DNA of 64,000 bases from Rotaria sordida (taxonomy: Eukaryota; Rotifera; Eurotatoria; Philodinida; Philodinidae), in the NCBI GenBank assembly GCA_905250125.1, contig CAJNOL010000568.1, forward strand, positions 59,445-123,444, read 5' to 3'. This document shows positions 52,763 to 61,365 of the stretch, one piece after another (positions within the stretch are counted from its first letter, which is position 1; the number at the start of each line of letters is the position of its first letter). Made by a program: the position numbers and the translations under genes. The notes under the pieces were generated by a model. That model had not been told where the DNA came from, did no database searches, and saw only the letters and a list, made by a program, of their open reading frames with translations.

Positions 52763-53585
52763 CTATACGTTTATTATTTCAAAATCTTTTACAAAAGTGA
52801 AACGGAGAAAGACTTTTATGATGGACACAGACATACCGGCGCCATAGGAGAGTTGAATGGGTTGACTATCATTCGCTATCAACGAATCATTAGTAGTAAT
52901 AGACCAAGATGTTCCAAAAAAATAAAGTCGTACACATGGGCTATCTAACGTTTGATTAAATGTACTCTTCAGAAAAAAACGAGACAACTCTTGTTCAAAG
53001 AGTTTTCGCTAATAAAATATAAACTTAGGATAAGATCTGTAAAATGTTTTCAAATATATGAGCCTCATAACATTTGGATCTACGTCAGCATATGTTGAGG
53101 TGCGATATTACCTTTAATTGAATGCATATTAGTCACTCCTTCTGTCAAACATCTAACGACTACTATTGTTAATACAGGACAACTGCTAACATCAGAAAGC
53201 ACATATATATTTTTTGCTCCTAGCCTCAGTATTGCATTAAACAATGTCTTAGACGAGTTGTGATTCATCAGCTGAATCAAGATAATTAATTGGTTTTGCC
53301 AAACATACTCTCGCACTACGATATGGCTCTTTGCCGTTGGATTCAAATGGATCAGTCACATGAACGACTAGATCGAATTATCGTCGAGTTTTGATTTTGA
53401 AATAATTTCGACCAAAATATAACGGTAATACTGTTGCTAGATTACTATTCAATTCTTTACAAAAATGTTTGAACATGTTTACTTGATCTACATGCAATGA
53501 GTAATGTAAGTTGTGATTGTTTGGCAAGTACGTATAATAGTCTATGACCAAGTGTTTCATAACCGCTAATAATTAAAATTTTCAT
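52763..53585 (-). pseudogene. Broken saccharopine-dehydrogenase-like NAD(P)-binding protein
   Basis: Fragments in different frames line up in family order. An ATG at 53585 starts MKILIISGYETLGHRLL, a Rossmann-type beta-alpha start, with LLIACRSSKH next. The frame then breaks with a stop, and another continues KELNSNLATVLPLYF. After a further shift comes CLAKPINYLDSADES, then YVLSDVSSCPVLTIVVVRCL with IKGNIAPQ, and finally a C-terminal piece with LSYGAGMS. This is the pattern of bacterial-type saccharopine dehydrogenase-like proteins (YRxAxxCxxxGxxYLDLAD, LSGxSSxPxLxxAVV). At least three frameshifts or stops are needed, so it is a pseudogene. No introns are evident, consistent with bacterial or retroposed origin. 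The substrate is unknown. Confidence 0.62.
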
Positions 53586-54127
53586 GTCAAATTCGATCGA
53601 TATTCCTCATCTTTACGATATAATACAGAATGAAAATGTGAAACATACGTGATCATCTCATATTTTTCTAGGTTTTATTATAATAAATGTAGTGGACTAG
53701 ATAGAGAACGTAAAAAGAAAACAACGTCAATTCAACGTCATGTGATTGTTTTTTCTCGTTGTTTTAAGTGTCATATATTTATGTGCAAGGAAGTAAAGAA
53801 AAACTAATAGTATTACACAACAAAAAGCAACAGGACAATTTTCCTGTAGTATTTATTCCTTGTTAACTCAGTAATTTATTTGGCGAAAATAATAAAAAGA
53901 CAAAGAGAAATTTCTAGTGGAGGGGGGGGGGGAGGGGAGGAGCAGCATAAAAAAAACAAAAGGCATTAAGATTAAGCATACTTACATTTTTTTTCTTATA
54001 ATTACGCTATCTGTTAAGCATAATCAATAGATATTTCAACGTTTTGAAATTGATATACACTACATAAAACGATTCAGGGACAAAATGTTGAAAAGCAAAA
54101 TGTAGAAAATAATTTTTTTCAAAAGTT

Positions 54128-54960
54128 ATAGTAATTCCCTCGACTGTAGGGAGGGTGATATGAAAAAAAAAATTTGTGGCTGCCCTTGTAACAAAGGTCA
54201 AAAAAACATATGTGAGAGGTCAGCTTCTTTTATGACTTTCCGACGTTTTGATGGAACTTTGCTATAAGTTATTGAAGGCCCAGAATCCGAATCCGAGGTC
54301 GTTTTTCTTTGGCCGAGCTTTCATTAAGTCTAGTTCAAGTTAGTTAACGCTAATTAGGGTTAGTTAAAGTTAGTTAAAGTTAATTAAAGTTAGCTAAGAC
54401 TAATTATAGTTAATTACGTCTAGTTAAGGCTAATTAAGATTAGTTAAAGCTACTTATAGTTCCTTCGATTGTAGGGGGGATCATATGAAAAACAATAAGT
54501 TTGTGACTGCCTTTGTAACACAGGTCAAAGGTCATACGTCAAAGATAGAGAACGAAGAATCATGAACCGTAATTCGGGGTATTGAAGTGTAATTAAGGTT
54601 AATTAAGAGGCGTTTTGATGAAACTTTACTATAGGTTATTGATGGTCAGGATTCCTAATCTGAGGCCGGGTTTTATATGCGACCTTCCCATTGGATAGAA
54701 AGCCGACTAAACAGAAACGCGCTTTTTGATTTTAAGCTTTTTTAGGCTTTTGATGAAACTTTACTATGGGTTATCGATGGTCAGAATTCCTAATCTGCGA
54801 TCCGATTTGATATACGACCTTTCCATTGTCTAGGAAGGCAAACAGTCAGAAGTCACCATTGTCATGTTAAGTCTTTCGCCACTTGATGAAACTGTACTAT
54901 AGTTTATCGATGGGCAGGATTTCTAATCTGAGATCGGAGTTTATATGTTAAAAAGGTTGA
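54128..54960. repeat. Diverged tandem duplications
   Basis: One motif (TTGATGAAACTTTACTATAG then GTTATTGATGGTCAGGATTC) occurs about four times, near 54247, 54607, 54735 and 54887. A second (CCTTCGATTGTAGG then CATATGAAAAA and TTTGTGACTGCC) occurs near 54128 and 54459, about 331 bases apart. Copies are 70-90% alike by eye. They have no reading frame. Confidence 0.6.
54331..54460 (+). repeat. 13-copy array of a 10 bp unit, TAGTTAAAGT
   Basis: Thirteen exactly 10-base units run without indels from TAGTTCAAGT (54331) to TACTTATAGT (54460), with consensus TAGTTAAAGT. Substitutions vary but the period never slips. An 11-base echo is seen near 54590 (AATTAAGGTTAATTAAG). The period matches about one turn of B-DNA. 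Confidence 0.8.
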
Positions 54961-55696
54961 CGAAAAGTAAGTGGAGTTCGGGGGAATTGGAATCTGAAGT
55001 CAGTTTTTCAAAATTTTGAGTTTGACTTTTTCAGTGAAAGAAAGAGTTTTTCGAGATAACTATATTTTAGAAAAGTTAGGGAGCCTGAATGGGTGTCCGG
55101 GCATCCAACTCTTTACTATATTGATGGAAGTTTGCCACTATAATTTTACAATCAGGGTAAGGTTTTTTAAGGAAACAATAAGTTTTCGGTGTATTGAACA
55201 TTGAGTGGTATGAAACGGAATGAGCTTGTGATCTGGCAATGATTGGAAGAGTAACGTATTCAAATATGTTAACGGGATTACAGGGTCGACTATCTCACTT
55301 GTGTAAATTATACCTGAGGTCTTCCCACAGTGTGGATATGGGGTGTAGGTGTGAGGTAGAATAAGATCAACTAACTCAGGTACATACTTACAGCGACAGC
55401 GCCAACCACACCATAAATATTCCTAATATTCAAATTCAAGTTTAAGTCAATGCGACATGATTGCCATCTTGAGGGTGAGTGTGGGTGTGGGTGGGTGGAT
55501 GTACTATTGTTTTCAACAACACCCATACCCGCAGTTATACTACACTGTCGATATCTCAGCCGTAGTGTAACTTGTACTCATATTCTTTTAAGCTTTTTCT
55601 GCTGTATATGTGACGTAGGGTGCACCGATTTTGAGCTCAAAAGCTTTTTAATACTTCAGAGATTTGATTGTAAGAGAATAAGTATCAAGTTACAGG

Positions 55697-56990
55697 TGTA
55701 GGGATACATTCTTAATGGCTTAGTCATAGGGGTATGTGTATAAGGATATAGGTGTAAGGATATAGACATACAAGTAGAGGTACAAGAATATAAGTATATT
55801 GGTATAGATATAAGGATATAGTCATAATGGTATAGGTAAGTTGGAGGAAGTTCAAAATTTAAGCAGAAAAATATCTTTTTTTGTTTTATGTGTAAAGAGC
55901 TCAACGAGTTACATAGGAAAAGTACCATGTTAGAGATTTGAAAGTTGGTTTTCGCTGAACAAAATTCAAAATAATGAGTTCTCCAAAAGCATGCCAAATG
56001 AATGAAGTTTTAAATATAACGCTGAATTCTCGTGTTTATTGATGTGTCGAATTCCAAAAGTAATCTTTTGTAATTCTGCATGTAAAACTGTATATAATAC
56101 ACTAGATTATCCGTTCTTGTGGTCTAAAATGAACGGTCTTCCCTCGAAATATGGGTAGAACCCTGATAAAATGCCTTCTGTGTGCATTGCCAATTTATCA
56201 AGTACTTTTGCATAAATGATGAAAAACTTTCTTTTAGTGGGTTACAGTTAGTACACCAATGAAAAAAAGGTGCATGCCTGTTTAAAATAATAATGATGCA
56301 TTGCTTGAAAAATCATGTTTATTATATCAGTAGTACGATGATTAGGAATGAGCTCATGTTTGGACATTGTGATCATCAAAATTTTGCTTTCAAATAAAAT
56401 TTGTGTGATATTTAAAACCAGCATAAAAAGCTGAATCGAATAACACAGATCTTATTACAAAATATTTTTCATCGAAATTTGATCCCTCCTTCTATGGCTT
56501 ATTCGAAGTGATTTAATCGGAGTTCCCGCTCGGATTGAATTTCGATAAAAAGTATTTTGTAATAAAATCTATGTATTTCGATTCAGCTTTTTATTCTGGT
56601 TTTAAATATCACATGGATTTTATTTGAAAAAAATTTGGATGATCAAAATGTTCAAATATGAGCTCATCTTAATTATTTGGAATTTTCTTCAGCGAAAATC
56701 AACTTTCAAACGCGTAACGTAGTATTTTTCCTATATAATTCGATGAATTCTATTCACATAAAAAAAAGACAACAAGAATAAATTACTGCTTTAATTTTGA
56801 ATTAGCTCCACCTAACAAGGTTAAAGATATAACTGTAAAGGTATAAGGATATAGCCATACGAGTATAGCCATAAGGATATAGGTATACGGGTATAGTCGT
56901 ACGGGCATAGGTACGAGAATACAGTCTTACAAATACAGCTGTAGGAATGTAGTTATACGGTATAGGGGTAGGGATTTAGACACTGAGATG
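55697..56990. repeat. ATAGGTATAAGG minisatellite split by a palindromic element
   Basis: Degenerate 6-12 bp repeats of the ATAGGTATAAGGATATAG kind fill 55697-55850 and 56815-56990 in the same orientation. The sequence between them (about 55850-56815) is an inverted repeat. The right arm about 56530-56815 matches in reverse 56335-56490 and 55850-55990; the left arm is itself interrupted by about 340 unmatched bases (55990-56335). Confidence 0.62.
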
Positions 56991-57088
56991 CCAGCATTCC
57001 GATCTCGTTTGTAGGGTATAGTCATTACAATATAGCAACAACATAGGTGGATTTTGTAAGAATTGCTGTGAATTTTAATGGATTTCTA

Positions 57089-57319
57089 ATCGATTCTGAA
57101 TCAATTGATAATCGATTATAATAATACACCTGTAACTGGTTATTAATCAATTAGAAATCGATTAAAAACAACCTTAATATATTTTAATCGAGTAATATAG
57201 TAGAATAACTGTTTCTGCTGTTATAATCGATTATGGCTAATTATAATCGGTTTTTAATCGATGAAAAATTGATTCCTAATCGATTCGTCGTCGATTAAAG
57301 AGGTATGGTTATAATCGAT
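57089..57319. repeat. Cluster of seven ATCGAT palindromes
   Basis: ATCGAT, usually as TAATCGATT, occurs seven times in about 231 bases, with several further one-mismatch copies (TAATCAATT, TAATCGG). The spacing is irregular, about 20-60 bases. It might be a degenerate satellite or a binding-site cluster; ATCGAT is the core recognised by ONECUT-family factors. Confidence 0.6.
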
Positions 57320-57712
57320 TTTTAATCAAATTGTAATCAATTTTAATCTGATTTTTGCCGTATTTTTTTTACATGGGATGGATACTGCTGCCTTAGTGTT
57401 ATTCATTTAGATTTCCGTTGGATACCATTGAATGCATCTCCGTTTCGTTCGATGAATTTACATGAAAACATATCACAGACACACGCATATCACTGTACAC
57501 AAGGACATTGATACAAATGTCAACATTCGCATTCATATGCGCCCTTTTCAAACTTTCGATACTAGCTGTGTTGAGGACTACGAAGCAGTATCCGATACTG
57601 AAACAGCTGATTATTCAGTTGAGGGTCAAGCGAGTCACGTAGACGAGCGTTACTTGTAACGTAGAACTTACAGATTTTGCTCCTCCCCCCCCCCCCCTCC
57701 AATATCGGACTG

Positions 57713-58139
57713 CACGTTTATTGTCTTTTGCATGATTGGTTGATGGAAAGCTTGAGAAAGATTTGGATATTGCGGCTGAAAAGTTTATAATTTTCGCCTT
57801 TGTTTTGGTCTATCTTTTGCGACTTCACCAAAAACAAAACAAGCCTGTTCTTTGTCTCCCTAATAATACCTGTAGACAAAACATTTATAGAAGAGAAGTT
57901 ATTAAGCTAATGAAAAACACACATATGAAAGTTTAAATATTATTCAATTTATATATAATTGTTCATGATAGGACACTGAGTTGAGCGAACAATAAAACTA
58001 TTATTAATAAAATAATATATCACGATTTCCAGATGTATGTATTCGACCATCAGTCATACGTTATATATGATTTGGATAGAACACTTTCTAGTGAATTCCA
58101 AATAAAAATATAGAATTCAATGTAGAGATAATTACTCAC
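57713..58139. other. Intergenic, no clear gene
   Basis: AT-rich sequence follows the poly-C tract. Short open frames here have no recognisable features. The part next to 58140 could hold a further exon of the Ly6-like fragment (an acceptor-like CACTAG near 58090 leads to KVFYPNHI then a stop). Confidence 0.4.
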
Positions 58140-58349
58140 TAAGCAATAGATATTGCTTGGAACTGGAAGATCGCCTGATGTAGCTTTATCATATGGATCA
58201 TTGCATCCTGAATGACTCCAATCAGTACAAGATACACAATTTATTCCATATCTGATCGAAATCAAGGCTAAATTGATATTTTTATATTTTTTTTTATTGA
58301 AAAGATTCCTACCAAATAGACATAGAAACAATAAGATGAAAAAAATCAT
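58140..58349 (-). CDS. Ly6/quiver-like secreted cysteine-rich protein, 5' exons only
   Basis: Exon 1 (58349-58313) encodes a hydrophobic start, MIFFILLFLCLF, a likely signal peptide. A 45 bp intron (GTAGG...TTTAG) joins in phase 1 to exon 2 (58267-58140), with INCVSCTDWSHSGCNDPYDK and then a Cys before a GTGAGT donor. The spacing CxxC...C..DP resembles the first half of Ly6/uPAR three-finger proteins such as quiver/sleepless, which are GPI-anchored at the surface. The second half (more Cys, CN end, GPI tail) is not seen. The best candidate next exon (from about 58089) stops after eight codons. It is either a pseudogene or has a distant third exon. Confidence 0.42.
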
Positions 58350-60100
58350 TTTTTCTGTTCAGAATACTTGTTGGAATATACACAGTTTTGTGTCACGACT
58401 GAAGAATTGAAAGACGAAAGAATCGAATTTCTTTCTTATTTATTTATTTAAAATCTTGATGTAAATAATAAGACTCAATTTGTTTTTAATTGTTCTTTCA
58501 TGATGGTCCTATTCTGTGACCATATACAAAATACACATGTTTTGCAGTTTTTTTCTGAACTAGAAAGGCAAAAAACATTCTAAAACGGCAATTATCTGGT
58601 TAATCAGCGACAATAAATGAGTAATCTTCAGTTTCTTCGGTCACTGTTGTATATTCATGCGATAAGAACATATTTCTATGCTTATCATAAAAAAAAATTG
58701 TGCTATATTCCTTTTTAGATTTAATATGATTGAAGGTTACTTTATAAAGGATTGTTTATACAAGTGTGACTGTGTGTAAGAGACATTCCACGTATACCAT
58801 GATTGTGAGCCTAGAGAAGCTGCTTAATCGAGATCGTGAAATTTTGTTCAGTTCAAGATATGTTGTAGAGCAAAGAGTCTTATGAAGTTTGACACAAATC
58901 GTTTTGAAAAATATCGAACCCTCGATCTTTTATGGATATTTTATGAAAAGTCCTAAAAATGAGTATTTCAACCAAATGGAGAGCAGGATCTTGACGGTAC
59001 CATATTTCAACAACGGCTTCACCGATTAAAATGAAATTTTTTATGCCTCATCCAATATGAGTAAAAGTCCATATTTCAGACGAATTAAGTGCTTTATAAC
59101 TCGTGATTGGAATACGCTTTCTTTTGGTGAGTAGGATCCACTCAACAATCGGTTTTTGATGAAAATTGTGATTTTCCGAAGAAGTTTTTTCTTAAAAGAT
59201 GAGACAGTTCGAAGAGAGAGTTTAAACCGTTGAAAGTCCCATCCAAACTGTACAACCTCATGGTAAAACTAACCTTGATCCTCTAGAGGCGATCTGCAGC
59301 AAAGGTCGTTTTCGAGAATCCTAAACTGGATATATACTTCTCCACAAGGATTTGATCATTCGCGTTATGACATATTTTCAATAATCATATGTAAGTCATT
59401 TCTGATGAAAAACACGAAGGCCACGGTCTTCTATATGTATCTTAAACTACACGTAGAAAAAAAAACGAAAAAAAAATTTGAATATCCGATTTGATGCCTT
59501 ATATTCAAACGCATAACATGATAATGACGATATAAAACATAGATGGTTAGAGTGTGGACTTCATTCGCATCTCTGACCACTTCTCCCACATCTTCCGTCA
59601 CTTCTCCCACATCTCTCATCACTTCTCCTACATCTCTGATCTCTTCTCGCATGTCTTCCGCCACATCACCACTCCCGCATCTCCCTACACTTCTTCAGCT
59701 TCTCCAAATTTTCTGGATATGTGACATCTCTCTAGAGCTCGCTCCACAACCTGAGTTACTAATGAGAATTTGCTCATTCGATGTAGTTCGATGAGCTCTT
59801 GCAACTCATGTATGTTTCCTACAATTAGAACCAAAGCATCCATAGTCAGAACGGTTGTAATACGCAAACTAAGTTCTAGACCGTTCTTTACAATGGTCAT
59901 TTATTCAATGCTCTCAGTCATCACTGATGAACCTTAGTTGATTAAATGCAGCTGAATGAGTTTTTTCGTTTAGCTCACATTCTGTGAGCGACTGACATTG
60001 TGAAACGAATTGTGATAGGATATTCCGGCTTAGAACGCTGTTTTCAGTATTTCAGAGATTCAGAGGAAGGTCGTATTGCTTTCAATCAGATGAAACATGC
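58350..60100. other. Intergenic with a 21 bp tandem repeat
   Basis: No gene was identified. The only clear structure is the 21 bp array at 59571-59675. The rest is unremarkable AT-rich sequence. Confidence 0.45.
59571..59675. repeat. 21 bp tandem repeat, about five units
   Basis: Units begin at 59571, 59592, 59613, 59634 and 59655 (consensus CTCTGATCACTTCTCCCACAT). The 21-base period keeps frames open on both strands, so open frames here (SPTS-type on plus, VGEV-type on minus) are artefacts of the repeat. Confidence 0.7.
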
Positions 60101-61365
60101 ATCATTCGATAGAGTTCATCACACTGCATCGATTGACGCAAGTTTCATGAGTGATTCAGTTTTGTAGAGTGAATCGTCATAAGAATTCTTTTTGCATATT
60201 TTCTATAGGATGCTCAAAAAAAACTTACTTCTTTTTTTTAATGCTGTTTTTCATCTTTAGCTTTCAGGTTTTAATCCAACTCTATTTTAAATAGTCAGAG
60301 CTCGAAAAAAAACCACTAAGCACAGATAATTTTATTTTGAAAACATGTTGCCGTAAATGAAAACAAAAAAGTAAAATTGATTAAATATGAAATCTGTGTT
60401 GAGACGATCTATTTTCATCGGACAACAAAAATCATCTTCTAGTAAGAATTATTTTTCATTTGAAATTCGATATAGTTATAAAGCTTCTAGCAGTGCACTC
60501 ATCACAGAAAAAATTCGATTATAAAATAGCTTCATTTTATCAAAGAAGTTTTCATATTCATAGAATTATTCATATTTGATGATGAATGCTATTTTATGTC
60601 TTGTAATCGGACTGAATTTAATTTTCAGCATAATATCAAAATTTATCAATGATTTATAGATATTGCTTTAGTGATTGTAAAGCTCTGTCTGATGAATAGA
60701 ATTAATTGTAATTGAAACTAAAATAAGTGCTGAAATAAACAAATTAGTATGATGCATCACTTTATGTAAAAATATTCAGCATTAGTATTGCATAGATATT
60801 TTTTAATAATATCAAGAAATTATCATTAATTGCAAATAATTTATATATGAGCTTCAACTGTGAAGGTCAAGAAATTTGGCTTAAAAGTTTCAGATCGTAA
60901 TTCTGTTTCTTTATTGAATTATTGAACTTTTATAACAAAATCTAAAAAATAATAAAAATGATTTAGTTCCAGCATAGATTTCATATTTAATAAATTTCCT
61001 TTTTCTTATTGTCATTTACGACAACATGCTTTCAAAATAAAATTATCTATGTCTAGTGGCTTTTTCTAAGCTCTATCTATTCAAAAAAAAAAGAACTGAA
61101 TTAAAAACTAAATGCTAAAGATGAAAAACAGCATTACAAAAAAGGGATAAGTTTATTTTGGATTGGATCATCGTGTATAATCAAAAGTGGATTTTTAGAT
61201 TTCACATTTTTCGAATATCTTTCGTCAAAAACTTGAGTTTAGCAATCGATCGGACTTGCCGAGTTGTATCTGGCGCACAATACTGCTGAAGTGGGTCAGT
61301 AAATAGAATAGATCATTTTGGAAAAAACTCAAATCGGCTGTAAACTTCTGTTACATGTTTGTGAA
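60095..61365. repeat. Dispersed repeat family C, copy 2, interrupted
   Basis: The parts 60101-60210 and 61197-61365 match bases 12-118 and 140-300 of the window in the same order. About 980 bases between them are absent from copy 1 and contain the foldback element described next. Confidence 0.7.
60222..61157. mobile_element. Foldback/MITE-like element I with about 190 bp inverted ends
   Basis: The left end about 60222-60410 (AAACTTACTTC, then AATGCTGTTTTTCATCTTTA) is inverted at about 60960-61157 (TAAAGATGAAAAACAGCATT, then GGGATAAGTTT). The inner 550 bases are AT-rich without a reading frame. It sits inside family C copy 2. No clean target-site duplication was found. Confidence 0.7.

Larger units (their letters stand above)
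53919..57700. repeat. Repeat-rich block bounded by inverted poly-G/poly-C tracts
   Basis: The left edge (53919-53945) is a G run ending GGGGAGGAGCA. The right edge (57679-57700) is TGCTCCTCC followed by a C run and CTCC, i.e. the inverse. Between them there is no gene but several kinds of repeats, listed separately. The two tracts may be the ends of one large element or chance simple sequence; both could form G-quadruplexes. Confidence 0.4.

Noticed and set aside
55470..55500. GTGTGGGTGTGGGTGGG, resembling the reported bdelloid telomere unit TGTGGG
   Set aside because: Only two to three units, with no array and no telomere-associated retroelement nearby. Too short to claim an interstitial telomere tract.
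57462..57659. Open frame of 65 codons before the poly-C tract
   Set aside because: No domain, no splice or start context, and lies within the repeat block.
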